64,000 bases of DNA from Euryodendron excelsum. Lineage: Eukaryota; Streptophyta; Magnoliopsida; Ericales; Pentaphylacaceae. Position numbers and translations under genes: made by a program. Shown here piece by piece: positions 37,697-50,132 of the stretch (position 1 is the first letter of the stretch; each line of letters opens with the position of its first letter). The stretch covers positions 227,001 through 291,000 of the forward strand of contig CM065388.1 of the NCBI GenBank assembly GCA_033060915.1, given 5' to 3'. The notes under the pieces are model-generated. The model was given only the letters and a program-made list of their open reading frames with translations, searched no databases and was not told where the DNA came from.

Positions 37697-37985
37697 ATGG
37701 GTCGAGCTAAACAAATTAAGGAAGGAACTCATAATTAAGCAACGAAAGGGCTCGTTATGTGACCTTTCAAAAGAGAAAGAAGGGCTTGAAGAATAAGACT
37801 TGCGAATTAAAAACTGTTTCTGATGTCTAAGTGTGCTCGATGATTTATGGACCTAAGATGGACGAGACCGTCCTACTGAGTAGGAATCTGGCCGGCCCCC
37901 CAAATCCTGCGTTGTAATTCGGCACTTGATTGACTTCTATAGAAAACGATCGTCCGGTGAAGATCGTATGAGATAATGAGGCGAG

Positions 37986-38345
37986 TGTTAGAAGTTAATT
38001 CAAACTTGAAGAAGTTCCTATTATCTCTCCCCTTGCAGTTCAAATCCTGATTTTGTTGATGTTGATTTTTCTCCTTCATTTTCTACTTATCTGGTGTTCT
38101 TTAATTTTTAAATAAATTCTTATCTTTTAGATAAGGTTGTTACGTTGTTGATTTATTTTCTCTATTGCTGTCATATGTCTAGATTAGCAACTTATTTAAG
38201 AGTGTTATGTGGATTGAATTCATATGGTAAAAATTCAGTCAGTAAAAGAATTTTGTTTTCTCCCAGATTGGTTCTCATCTCTTTTTTTCTATTTTTGGCC
38301 CGTTTTGTTTAGCTATTAAATAGTGAAGTTGGTTTATATCCAACA
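37986..38345 (+). repeat. 5' LTR of copia element 1
   Basis: 360 bp, TGTTAGAAG...ATCCAACA, ending two or three bases before the primer-binding site. Its last dinucleotide CA is intact, unlike the 3' copy. Confidence 0.93.
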
Positions 38346-38424
38346 TTTGTGGTATCAGAGCTGACGTTTACTGAACTGGGGCTGCAGCAAGTTGTTGGAA
38401 AAGCAAGGGAAGGTAAGGAAAAGA

Positions 38425-41400
38425 ATGGCTGCTACAGGTAATAATTCTCAACCTACGGTTCCCATTTTCAAAGGTGAGAACTATCAATTCTGGAGCATAA
38501 AAATGAAAACATTGTTTATTTCTCTTGAGTTATGAGAATTAGTTGAGACTGGTTATACAGAGTATGATAACCAAGAAGGGAGAATCACTACTGCTCAAAG
38601 AGCAGAGATGAGAGAAAACAAAAGGAAGGATGCTAAGGCTTTGTCTTACATTCAACAAGCCTTGGATGATACAATTTTTCCAAGGATAATGGGAGCAAAG
38701 ACATCTAAAGAAGCTTGGGAGTTGCTTCAAAGTGAATATGAAAGATCAGGTCAGGCAATTACCTTATAATTGCAAACTCCTCGTCGTGATTTTGAAACTC
38801 TAATGATGAAAAGTTCTGAGTCCATTCATGATTATCTCACAAGAGTTACTTCCAATGTTAATCAAGCAAGGTCTCTTGGTGAAAATTTAACTGACCAAAA
38901 GGTTGTTAAAAAAGTTCTGAGAAGCTTGACTACAAAATTTGATAGTGTTGTTGTTGCCATTGAAGAGTCGAAGGATTTGTCCACTTTATCTTTAACTCAA
39001 CTCAATGGCTCATTGAAAACACACAAGGAGAGGTTGAATAGGGTTGTTGAAAATCAAGTGGAGCAGGCCCTTCAGTCAAAGCTTGAAGATAGAACAGGCT
39101 CAAATGGAGGTACGCGTTCTAATTCATCAGAGCATAAGTACAATGGCAGAGGCAGAAATAACAACTTTCATGGAAAAGGAAGAAACCAGTCCAACAGAAA
39201 TCAAAGGCAGCCCAATAAAGGTATTGGTGACAGAGGTAATACTGATACCCTTCGATGCTTTAACTGCAAAAAGAAGGGTCATATTGAACAAGATTGCTGG
39301 TACAAAAATAAAGATCCTAATATTCTTAAATGCTCCATTTGTAACAAGTATGGCCACACAGAAAAAGAGTACTGGCATAATCCAAAAAATAAAGCAAACT
39401 TTTATGAAGAAAAGGCTAATGATGAAAAGGAAAATGAAGAAACCTTGTTTGTCTCGTGTCTTATAGCAACTACCAAGAATGTTTGGTATTTAGATAGCAG
39501 TTACAGTATTCACATGACTGGAGATAAATCTATTTTTGTTAAAATTGATGAATCTGTGAGATCTCAGGTTCGCATGGGAAATGACAGTCAAGTGCAAGTG
39601 CAAGGAAAGGGAGTCATCATGATTGATTCCAAATTTGGTAAGAAACTTATTCGAGATGTTATGTATGTACCGGGTTTGGCTCAAAATTTGATTAGCTTGG
39701 GGCAACTAATGATGAAAGGACATTATGCTATTTTTTATGATGATAGATGTATGATATATAACAAAGGGAATAAGAAATTATTGTTATCTGTTAAAATGAC
39801 ATAAAAAAAAATGTTCCCTATTGAATTATCTCAGCTTACTCTTAATGCATTCAAAGCTAATTCAAGTGATGACTCGTGATTGTGGCACAAAAGGTTTGGG
39901 CATTTAAACTTTGGTGGCTTATGCTTGTTAAACAAGAATTCAATGGTGAGTGGACTACCTCCAGTGCATAGAAATGATGAGATATGTGAAGCTTGTGTTT
40001 ATGGAAAGCAGCATCGAACTCCTTTTCAAATGGGGAAGTCTTGGAGAGCAAAAGAGCCCTTAGTTCTTGTACATGCAGACATTTGCGGCCCTATGCGTAC
40101 AACTTCTATTGGAGGAAGTAAGTATTTTCTGATATTTGTTGACGATTATTTGAGGTTGACATGGGTTTATTTTTTGAAGCTAAAATCTGAAGCACTTTCA
40201 ATTTTTTTCTCAATTCAAAGCATATGTTGAGAAACAAAGCGGGTACCCCGTGAAAATCTTGCGCACTGACCGAGGTGGTGAATTCACATCAGAAGAATTG
40301 TTTACATTGTGCAAAAATATAGGAATTCGTAGAGAACTTACAGCAAGTTTCACTCCATAGCAAAATGGGGTCGCAGAGCGAAAGAATCGTAGCATTGTTG
40401 AAGCTGCAAGATGTATGTTGAAAGAGAAAATGCTTCCAAAGAAGTTTTAGGCTGAAGCTGTAGCTACTGCAGTATATTTGCTTAACCATTTTCCTACAAA
40501 AGCAGTTAAGGGAAGAACTCTATATGAAGCTTGGCATGGAAGGAGGCCAAATGTAAGTCAATTAAAAGTGTTTAGCTCTATTGCTTATGCTCACATTCCA
40601 TTTGAGAAAAGAGGAAAATTAGATGATAAGAGTAGAAAATGCATTCTTATTGGTTACAGTGATGAAACAAAGGGATACAGGCTTTGTGATCCTAATAAAA
40701 ATGAGTTGTTTGTAAGCCGTGATGTTGTTTTTAATGAATATGTCTCGTGGAAGTGGGAAGATAGTCTTGCAGATTCTCCTTTACTTGCTGAAGACAAGGA
40801 AGAGGGGTCATTTGATGTGCTGCCAACTGAAGATGAATTTACAAAATCTCATTCAAGAAAGTTTAGAAGTCTTGCTGACATATACCAGACTTGTAACTTT
40901 GCATTTGCTGCTTTAGAACCTGATTCTTTTGAAAATGCATCAAGAAAACCTGAATGGTACGCTGCCATGAGAGAAGAAATGGAAGCAATTGAAAGAAATA
41001 AAACATGGAAGCTGGTTGATCTACCTGCTGGAAAGGAAGCAATTGGCCTCAAGTGGATCTACAAGTCCAAGTTTAATTCAGATGGATCTCTTCAAAGGCA
41101 CAAAGCCTGGTTAGTTGCAAAAGGGTATGCTCAAGTTCTTGGTATTGATTTCTTTGAAACATTTTCACCTGTTGCAAGGTTTGACACTATTAGAACAATC
41201 CTAGCTTTAGCTGCTCAAAAGTGTTGGCAGGTCTTTCAATTTGATGTTAAGTCAGCCTTTCTTAATGGAGAATTGGAAGAAAAGGTGTACGTGGAGCAAC
41301 CTCGGGGATTTGAAGTCAAAGAAATGGAAAGCAAAGTCTACAAATTGGAAAAAGCACTCTATGGACTCAAGCAGGCCCCAAGAGCATGGTATGAAAAAAT

Positions 41401-42451
41401 TGACAAATATTTTATAAGGAACAACTTCAAGAGAAGTGAAAGTGAGCCGACAATGTATGTGAAAGTACAAGGTAATAATGAAATTCTCATTGTTTGCCTA
41501 TATGTCGATGACATGATATTTACTGGAAATTCCTTAAGCTTGATTAAAGATTTCAAGCAAAGCATGATGTCCACATTTGAGATGACAGATTTGGGGCTTT
41601 TGCACTATTTTCTGGGAATGGAAATTATTCAAGACTCTCGTGGAATTTTCTTAGGTCAAGAAAAGTATGCTCGTGACTTGTTGAAGAGGTTTAATATGCT
41701 AAATTGCAATCCAGCAAAAACCCTATGAATTCCAATGAAAAGCTTTTACTAGATGATGAAACTGAAAGGGCAGATGCAAAAGAATTCAGAACTTTGGTAA
41801 AAGGACTGATTTATCTCACTCATTCTAGGCTTGACATAATGTTTTTAGTAAGTTTAGTTTCAAGGTTCATGCAAAACCCCAGTAAATATCATTTGGGTGC
41901 AACAAAAAGGATTCTCAGATATATTTGTGGCACTTTAAATATTGGAATCAGGTATGAACATGTCAATAATTTTAAACTTATGTCCTATACTGACAGTGAT
42001 TAGGCTGGTTGTGCAGAAGATAGGAAAAGTACTTCTGATTTTGCTTTGAGCCTTGGGTCAGGAATGATATATTGGGCAACAAACAAGCAGCAATCCATCG
42101 CTTTATCAAGTTCGGAAGCTGAATATATGGCTGTTACAAAACAGCTTGTCAAGTTGTGTGGATGAGGCGTATTTTGGCAGATTTGAAAGAGAAGCAAGAA
42201 AGCCCTACAGTGATGTTTTGTGATAACAAGTCAACTATTGCAATGACTAAAAATCCCGTTTTTCATGGAAGAACCAAGCACATCGAAATCCGTCATCATT
42301 TTATTCGAGACCTTTTGTGGCTAAGGAAGAAATCAAGTTAGAGTTTTGCAGCACAGAGGATCAGATTGCTGATATCTTTACAAAGGCACTTCCTATGGAA
42401 AAATTCTTCAAGTTACGAAGCCTACTTGGATGTTGTGATCGTTTGAATTAA
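38425..42451 (+). pseudogene. Degenerate copia gag-pol of element 1
   Basis: One frame from ATG 38425 to TAA 42449-42451. Visible: gag (FWSIKMKTLF), CX2CX4HX4C zinc knuckle (CFNCKKKGHIEQDC) followed by a second, degraded one; the protease site reads DSS rather than DSG; GAG-pre-integrase LWHKRFGHLNF; integrase; reverse transcriptase with YVDD at 41501-41512; RNase H with SSSEAEYMAV. In-frame stops lie at 38533, 38767, 39802, 39877, 40358, 40448 and 42001, with frameshifts near 40200-40207 (T run), 41725 and 42140. It cannot encode its own transposition proteins. Confidence 0.92.
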
Positions 42452-42460
42452 GGGAGAGCA

Positions 42461-42820
42461 TGTTAGAAGTTAATTCAAACTTGAAGAAGTTCCTATTATC
42501 TCTCCACTTGCAGTTCAAATCCTGATCCTATTGATGTTGATTTTTCTCCTTCATCTTCTACTTGTCTGGTGTTCTTTAATTTTTAAATAAATTCTTATCT
42601 TTTAGATAAGGTTGTTAAGTTGTTGATTTATTTTCTCTATTGTTGCCATATGTCTAGATTAGCAACTTATTTAAGAGTGTTATGTGGATTGAATTCATAT
42701 AGAAAAAATTCAATCAGTAAAAGAATTCTGTTCTCTCCCAGATCGGTTCTCATCTCTTTTTCTCTACTTTTGCTCTGTTTTGTTTAGCTATTAAATAGTG
42801 AAGTTGGTTTATATCCAACG
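42461..42820 (+). repeat. 3' LTR of copia element 1
   Basis: 360 bp beginning TGTTAGAAG directly after a purine-rich tract (AAGGGAGAGCA). Ends ATCCAACG, so the terminal CA has become CG. Confidence 0.92.
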
Positions 42821-43408
42821 GGGAGAACCCATGATTTGTCCAACATTTTTGAGGAAAGGAACCAAAATATATATTGAAGACGCGCCTGTGAAACTACTTC
42901 AGAAAACTGACGAAGCTCAGTACTGTACTGTATTACCTGGGATGATCGTTACAATCAATGGTTTTTCCAAGGAACAACTGAGACAATTTGAAGGCATGTT
43001 GGAAGAAAAGCTTCAAGTTGTGAAGGCTATATAGGGTTGCATTCATGAAGGGTACTCTTAGATTGGAAGCAGCAGCTAGCAACAGGAGGTATCAACAACG
43101 ATAGTTCTCACTTCTCACAGAAAAACCACCCAAAACCAAATGTTATTATTTCATTCAAGGGCTTCTAATTGTCTGGGACAAGAAGCTAGCATGCCATTGG
43201 AGGCTATCCACCATAAGCAGCAGCAGCAGCAACCTATTTCTCTGCTGAGCTGGCGTGAAGTTGACATCCCTATGCGTTACCCTTTCAAACAATGTCTCAG
43301 TATCTGCAGTACCTGCAGATGGCAAGTGCTTCATCTGGTGTGCATGCCTCTCAGATGGATGAGTACTACAAAGGGAGGGAATTACAGATAAACCACCAGA
43401 AATGAATT

Positions 43409-43757
43409 CAGATTAAGTTATCGATTCTAACGGTACATTTGGTTGTAGAATTTACGAAATCAATAAACCAATAGATAATACCAATGTAATGAGATTGGTA
43501 GAAAAACCTCTCCTCACAACACATCCAATAGAGCAGAAGGGAAGGGGGGGAAATGGTTAAAATACATATTCAACCACTAAATCTTTATCCAACATATTCC
43601 ATTTTCAAATATAAACTAAGCACATTCAAGAAATTCCAGCCATCAGTTTGCCACATTAGGGATCAGCATTTGAAATGGCACAAAGATTTGGAGAGAACAA
43701 GATCTCAGTTTACAGCATTAACCAATTTAGACACATCTTCAAAACAGCAATGGAACA
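43409..43757. other. Convergent 3' flanks of the MADS pseudogene and the TSSC4-like gene
   Basis: No coding signal beyond the two neighbours. Presumably holds the 3' UTR of the minus-strand gene. Confidence 0.4.
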
Positions 43758-45839
43758 TCAAGAAACAGGGTCATCCAACTTCAACCTGGTTCGGTAATGA
43801 TGACATGGTTTCTGAAAATCAGTACTCACATCTGTTTCATTTGTTTCCAGTTCATCTTCCGTGACACTAACTTTACTTCTCTGAGTCTCCCCAGCAGCAA
43901 TGCTAAGGGGAAAACCTGTTCCAGTCAGTGACTGCTTACAACCATCATCTTGGTTTTGCTTCCTCTCACTGCTATTATCCATCTGTCGAGCACAACTTGC
44001 CTTCTTCCTTAGTATGAAGGTTACTTGTTTTGGAAGATGAGATGATGCATCCCCCGACTGTGACCCAGACTCCTTGGGCTTGGACATTTTTGCCAGCTTC
44101 AGAAAGTCCATACAAGCTTGGCTGTTGGATTCATCATCAACTTCACTCGATGAACCAAAACTGTAACGTGTATATTTGGAAGGATTCAATACATAATCGG
44201 GAACCCCTGGTGTATTTCTCACCAACAAAGAGTCATCATCCGAAACTCTGGTATCCAGCGAGAGAGTGCCTGTCATGAAATCTTCAGGTTTTCCTGATGA
44301 TCCTCCACCTTCATCTTTGAAATCTGGGTCAAATCTGACACAGTTTTGCGCCTTGGAATACGCTGCATCATTTTTCCTCTTCAATATAGATTTCAGTTTA
44401 CTACCATATTCTGATGCTTTAATACAAGGCTCCTGAACATTTGACATAGATATATCGCTAGAGTGGTCAGAACCAAATTTCTGAGCTTCTACTTCATGTT
44501 CTTTCAGCCTAACTCTTGCTGCAGAGTGATTGGCACGGGGATCCCTAGAGGCATTGCAAACTAAACTGGGAAGCACATTTTGAGAGTTCAAATATGGTCC
44601 ATGATCAGTGACATCACTCATATACAAGCCATCACCGTCATTGTCTCTGCCCTCAGCCACTTTATCATATTCATCTTCCTCTTCCTGCAGGCAGTTTGAT
44701 CACATAAAATATATTAGCCTCGGTTGTAAGCAGCACAAGCATGCAATATCCTAACGAAACATGACGAGTTTGACAGTAGATGAAACCTCCACCCCACCAC
44801 CACCACCACCACCACACACACGCACGCACGCACAAAGAAAAAACCCAAAAATTCCCACACTTCTTCCCAATATTAAAGAAATAAAAAATCCAGAGAAACT
44901 AATTACAAGCAACCTACAAGCATATAATTGAAGTAGAAGTCTATCAATATTCAATGGATATAGACGAACATATAACTCAAATTACAGTTCATTCAAAATT
45001 TTCTCCAAGATAAATCCAACCCAAGTTTAATATCAACAGCAAATAGCAATCTGAAATTCTAAAATTCTAAAACGAACGAGTACTCATTGCTTTGTGTCGT
45101 CCATGAAAAAAAAGTTCATCTAACATATTATAGTATCATCATCAATTAGCAAATGTCTCGTGCCATCTCAAAGAAACCCAACAGACAATCAACCCCCTTT
45201 ATTTATTTTTCCTGCGAGGGATCACATGTGACAAATTTATGAAATTAAAAGTTAAAATCATACGAATTTCATTTTGTGCCCATTGATCACATAATACAGG
45301 CAGTCAAGCAAATAACCGTCAAGCAAAGGCTTCACAGCCAATTAACTAAGACCAAAACAACAATAAAGTAAACAACAGCTTAATCAAAGTAAATAAACAA
45401 ATTCGAACATTGATAAATACATAAATAAAGGAGAAGATTGTACCTCATTATCAAGAGTGCAGTCCAATCCTATGGAAGATCTGATCTCCCTTTCATCTCT
45501 ATCATCACCGTCGCCACGTTTAGCACCGCCTGCCAAATGTCCATCTTCGTCATCCTCGTTGGGATCATCGCGGTAGCCTTGGAGCTCTCTCCGAGAATTT
45601 CTTGAGTTTCTACGATCCTTGGAGAATAGCCCGGCGAACGCAAAGGAACAGGGGGTTCGGTCGTCGTCTCTGTTGGAGCCAGTTCTCTCTCGTAGCCACT
45701 CTCTCTTCTCAACCTCGTCGTCGGTGAGAGACCACGGACGTCGTAGCGGTGAAGAATGGGACGGGGACAGCGAACCGAAAGCCTTCTGGACTCGAGTACT
45801 GAAGGTGTCGTCGTCGTCCATGGAATCCGAAGACGCCAT
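43758..45839 (-). CDS. TSSC4-like protein (U5 snRNP-associated family), two exons
   Basis: Exon 1 45839-45444 (132 codons) and exon 2 44684-43758 (308 codons plus stop) join in phase 0 through a GT-AG intron (45443-44685); 440 aa. Exon 1 is hydrophilic and acidic with RPWSLTDDEVEKREWLRER. Exon 2 has SKLKSILKRK followed by NCVRFDPDFKDE, and VPDYVLNPSKYTRYSF, which resembles the PDYVxxPxxWTxYS signature of TSSC4, a chaperone for U5 snRNP/PRPF19 assembly in animals. The plant role is inferred. The VRFD and KQVTF stretches look like RVxF phosphatase-docking motifs. The ATG is the first of the conserved MASSDSMDDDD start; the frame stays open upstream but that looks like leader. A strong donor-like GAT|GTGAGT (about 43826) near the C-terminus could give an alternative end. 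The intron carries CCA and CA repeats. Confidence 0.75.
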
Positions 45840-45845
45840 CGATTG

Positions 45846-47239
45846 ATATTTTGGTATCTGTAATAACCAGACAGACAGCAAAAAAAGTGAATGACAAATG
45901 GTTTTTATTTTGCCTTCGACTCTCTTTTGAAAGTTGAAACGAGGCGGTGCACCGCCTATACCTTGCACAGCTTAGAAGTGAGTTATAAGTTATAAATTAT
46001 AAATTATTTTTAAAAATAATTTTTTTTTAAAAAAGTATGATTAGATATAAATTATTTTTTAAATCATTCATTTAAACACATTTTAAAAAATTATAATATA
46101 AATAATAAATTACGTTCAAATACTCCTTAATCTGGTAAGACTATTTTGGATTTGATGACTTGAATTAATTAAACCTGATTCATATTGGGTATCTGCTAAA
46201 TCAAACAATTATTCGAATTTGGTAGAGGAACTTTATTTTAATTGCGACTCAAATCCTCGAATTGAAATAATCAAATCTGTAAATTTTAATTTAAATTAAT
46301 AGTTAGTTTTCTATTATTATTGTGTTAAAACACTTAAATAACATATCTTTTATTAAAATTTTGCTTAAATTTTTTTGTAATTTAGTAAAGAAATAACGGC
46401 TCTGCTTCTTCTATTTATTTTAAATTTAAGTATTTTTAAATAAAATTGATGCAAATAATAATTAAAATTTATTCCAAAAAAAAAATATATATATATATAT
46501 ATGTATGTATGATTATACGTTTTATATTTAAATATACTATTATAAATGTATAAGCAAGTTCTTGAGATGCTCTCAACATATTTTATAAATGACATTCTCT
46601 CACGCTCCCGTAGTCGGACCTATACTCGTACTTGTAGTTGCATTCACCACATTCAGAGTTGCGAATCAGTGAGTTAGGGTATTTGAAACAATATAAAATC
46701 TTTTGGTTTGTGGTGGGGGAACAAACTAGCCTTCATCCAATCTTTTTGTCTATCAAAGTGCTTTAGTGCATGTTTAAGAAAAAGTGTTTCAGTGCAGATT
46801 TGCGTCTATGCACTAAACCAGGGTAGAAGTTCTTGCACGATCAAACAATCCTTAAAGCCTCGGTAGCCCGGGTGAGGGAGTCTTAGATGAATCACACATA
46901 CATACTTAAGAGACTACAGATGAAATATGCCTGAGTTAGGATTGTGCCACTTCTACAAGTTAAAGCGAACGGTATTAATCAAAGTTTGAACGTAACGTAA
47001 TTTGCAACCAAAGACAAGACAACCGCTTAAGATTAATTAAAAAATTGACATCCAAACCGTCCCCACTCTGCAGTCATACTGTCTATTTGTTGGGCCATAG
47101 GTAAAAGATAATGTTCTGTGGTTTGTCCAAGCTGGAAAAAACTGGACCCAAGCCCGGCCCAATATACGTGCACAAAATTTTTCTGTTGCATGTTCAGGAC
47201 TAAGCATGTGAGAGAAAAGATTGTAAATATAAACATTAA
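45846..47239. other. Upstream region of the TSSC4-like gene, AT-rich, no gene
   Basis: Short leader and promoter for the minus-strand gene, then a block of A/T-rich short inverted repeats (about 45975-46130) that may be an old MITE, and a TA/ATG tract near 46485-46510. No coding signal. Confidence 0.4.
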
Positions 47240-47514
47240 GGGTTCGTTCGATAACGTTGTCAATTTTTATTTTTTGTTGTGTGTTTTTATTGTGTGTTTT
47301 TTGTGGTTTGCTGATGGGCGTTTATAGGTTATCGTTGTGCCAAAAATACTAGACCAATGTTGTAATAAGAGAAAATACACTCATTTTAGTATTTTTAGTT
47401 TCCTTTTTTCGAATTTTGTAAAAAACTAAAAAAAAAAATTTAAACAAAAGCCGTTTTTTGTTTTTTCTGAAAAAAAATAAAAAACAAAAACATTAAATGT
47501 TACCAAACGAGGCC
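47240..47514. mobile_element. PIF/Harbinger-type (Tourist-like) MITE
   Basis: Left end GGGTTCGTTCGATAACG and right end (reversed) GGCCTCGTTTGGTAACA match at 12 of 17 positions. The flanks are TAA at 47237-47239 and 47515-47517, the TWA duplication of PIF/Harbinger elements. It is 275 bp, T- and A-rich, non-coding. Same family as 7781-8007. Confidence 0.65.
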
Positions 47515-47517
47515 TAA

Positions 47518-47895
47518 GGCTTCAACAAAAAAATATAAACAATAATTTTTTTTATCCTAATAAACTCCGCAAGAGATGTGTAAAAATACCTAAACAGCGT
47601 TGGTAAGCTCTTTTACTGCTGCAAATCATAAGAGCTAAGTTGTTTCCTACACCGATAGGTCCATCGTATACATTGAACAAAAATTTTGCATATGCTCTCA
47701 TGACAATTTGTTTCGGGTGTTCTAGGATTTTTGCTTTATTGCAGTACTTTAATTTGGTTTTCTACAATGTTCACTCAGTTTGGATATCTACCTAGAGGCA
47801 AAAACATTGTCGTGCCTCGGGCGGGTGACGTATCCAATTTGCCTTTAGATGCAAAGCAGGTAATTGTGGATCGATCCCCCCATTGGATCCCTTCG
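47518..47895. other. Intergenic, no gene recognised
   Basis: A 60-codon frame at 47731-47913 (YLPRGKNIVVPRAGDVSN..) is the only notable item. I do not recognise it, and its end lies inside the LTR that starts at 47901. Confidence 0.4.
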
Positions 47896-48873
47896 CAACC
47901 TGTAACATCTTAAACCTTGCATTTTATTATATGCATTTGAATATGTATTTTGTGTGCATAATTATACTTGAAACATGAAATGAGTTCATCTTGATTGTTT
48001 AAATTAAATAAAATTGTATAATGGTTATATTTGATTAGGGGGGTATTTTTCATAATTAGTGAGAACTAAAATGTTTCATGTTGTAGATATGTTGGCATAC
48101 TCTAATCAAGATGCTTAATTAAGTTTATTTAATGTTAATTGCATTTTGAAACACTTTTATAAAAAGTGATTTTGATTAGTTTAAGTTAATCGTGATTAAT
48201 TATACTAATTATTTTTAAATTAAGATTAATTGTGATTAGTTTTAAGTAAGTATTAATTAGTGTTAAGCTTGATTAATTACCCCTTAATCATTATTAGTGG
48301 ATGAGTGTCACCTCACATAGAGGGACACCTCACCTTTTCTTCGAGGGACATGTGCTATTCTTATCTTTATTGTCTAGCAATTACAAGACCTGTGTATGTG
48401 TGAACCTGACATGTCATGCTCTTAGCATGTAAGAAAGAAGAGAAGAGGGACAAGTAGAGAGAAGAAGAAAAATTTTGCACACCAAATAAAAGAAAGAGGA
48501 GAAGTGTTTAGTTGAAAAGAAACAGAATGAAAAGCTTGGAAAAAATCCAAGAAAAATTGCAAAAGCTTAAGAGAATGTGAGGTATCTCACTATCATGATT
48601 GTGTGTAAGCATTAAATTGATTATTGCATTTAGAAAAACTTCTTCATACTTTTAGAATTATGATTTGGACTTTAGAATTTGGGACTTTAAGATGAAGACT
48701 TAGAGTCCTTGTGAATTTCATATGTTGATGTTTTAAGTTTTGTTTGAAACTTTAGAATCACAATTAAGACCCTAGGAGGCTTAAAAATGTGTTAGGATTA
48801 GTTAGAGTTGCTCAAAACTTTATTTTGATGATGTCATTCTCGGACCATAAGCATGCTAGTGTGCACCTGAGTA

Positions 48874-48970
48874 CGCCTAGTGGCGCACTTCTTTGGTGAG
48901 AGCACACCGATGCGCACTAGGCACACTTCTCTAGTAAGGGCGCACCAATGCTTGCCTAGTGGCGCAATCC
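48874..48970. repeat. About 39-bp tandem repeat inside the gypsy-type LTR
   Basis: Unit 1 48874-48912 and unit 2 48913-48950 share CGC-CTAGTGGCGCACTTCT-like starts and CAC-CGATG/CCAATG ends. A partial third unit (CCTAGTGGCGCAATCC) follows. It is unusually GC-rich for this region. Confidence 0.6.
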
Positions 48971-49587
48971 ACCTGAATACCTTAAATTATATTAATTTTA
49001 CCCTCTATCCTTGATCATTAGCCACATTTGGAAATCTTTATCTTCTTTGTAACATTGTTTCATGCTTTAATCATGTAGAATAATTAACTAAACGAGAATT
49101 CAAGCTCTTTTTTTACAGAATCAAGGTGAATGGTGTGGATGCTTGGAAGTATTCCTTTTAAGTTGATTTGTCTTTAAATATATATTATGTTATATTTCAA
49201 TGACAAATTTATACTTTTGACTCAAATGTTATATTTTACAAAGATATTTGAATTTCGTGGGTATTGCACTTATGAAATGCTTTGAAAATGTGTTTAAATG
49301 TATTGTGTATCACACTCGAAGGTCCTAACTCAGAGAATTTAAAATAAACCGTTATATGAATTGGGGGAGATGTCCCATAGGAGCCACATGGTTCCTTGTG
49401 GGTTCTACACGTGTAATAATTAATTATGGGATTCGGTTCATTGTGCCCACAGAGTGTGAATATATGCTAAGAAGTGGAGTTTATTTTGAAAAACAAATAT
49501 TCTTTGTATTGAATACATAAATGATCTTCCACTATTTCAATGAAAAACTATTAGTCTTATATAATGCCTTTGAATGGTAATATTTTA

Positions 49588-49969
49588 TGTTATTATTACA
49601 AAAGACAAATGGTGAATGTCCACCACCCATGTAACAATGTTGGGTGGTGGATTCCACTACCCAGTCTGCATGCACTCCTCTCTATAAATAGAGGAGTTTG
49701 GCTATGTGCAAAATGCACAAGAAAAAGCGGAGAGAAAGAAGAGAGAAGAGATTAGAAAGCAAAGGATATAGGTAAAATATTCAAGTTTAAGTTATATTTT
49801 ATATTTTGTCCTATGATAGAAATAAAGTCTTGGGTGATCAAGAAGATATATTCCTAATAGTTCCAAAAGAACTATCTAACTATTATTTGACAGTTCTAAA
49901 AGAACAAATTTTATTATATACTGTGTTTAGTTATTTTGCTTGTTTTATATTTTTTTTAGTTTTATAACA
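49588..49969 (+). repeat. 5' LTR of copia element 2
   Basis: 382 bp. Carries a perfect 11-bp hairpin arm pair, TCCACCACCCA (49619-49629) and TGGGTGGTGGA (49641-49651), then a TATA box about 30 bases on. Confidence 0.88.
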
Positions 49970-50132
49970 CATTATCAGTACAAACTTTAAATACTTCTGT
50001 GGCTAACATTGGTTAGGATGTTAAACGGATCATAAGAGAAGTGAATGCCATAATATAAAAATATACTTTGTCCAAACTGACTTATATGCCAACAAATTTG
50101 CCCTAAGGGCTACTACTTTAATTAGTCTGGAC

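Larger units (their letters stand above)
37986..42820 (+). mobile_element. Ty1/copia LTR retrotransposon (element 1), full-length but inactivated
   Basis: 4835 bp with two LTRs of 360 bp, a primer-binding site TGGTATCAGAGC (38350-38361), one gag-pol frame in copia order (gag, protease, integrase, reverse transcriptase, RNase H) and a purine tract before the 3' LTR. The target duplication is GCGAG (37981-37985) against GGGAG (42821-42825), one difference. The LTRs differ at about 21 of 360 positions by eye. It sits inside a MADS-box gene in the same orientation. Confidence 0.93.
37697..43408 (+). pseudogene. Type I (M-type) MADS-box pseudogene split by copia element 1
   Basis: 5' part 37697-37985: starts MGRAKQIKEG, hits TAA at 37736-37738, then after a frame change reads RYVTFQKRKKGLKNKTCELK, TAA at 37828-37830, then VCSMIYGPK, and after another frame change RPTE and later LIDFYRKRSSGEDR. 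This is the MADS domain (DNA-binding KRKKGL helix) and following segment of an M-type protein. 3' part 42821-43408: KLLQKTDEAQY, NGFSKEQLRQFEGMLEEKLQ and a distal SQYLQYLQMAS with stop near 43408, matching the C-terminal half of the same family. At least two nonsense codons and two frameshifts make it non-functional. The copia insertion (37986-42820) separates the halves. Whether decay preceded the insertion cannot be told. Subclass not assigned. Confidence 0.8.

Noticed and set aside
42798..43034. 78-codon frame after the 3' LTR as an independent small gene
   Set aside because: It begins inside the LTR and its sequence fits the C-terminal half of the MADS pseudogene.
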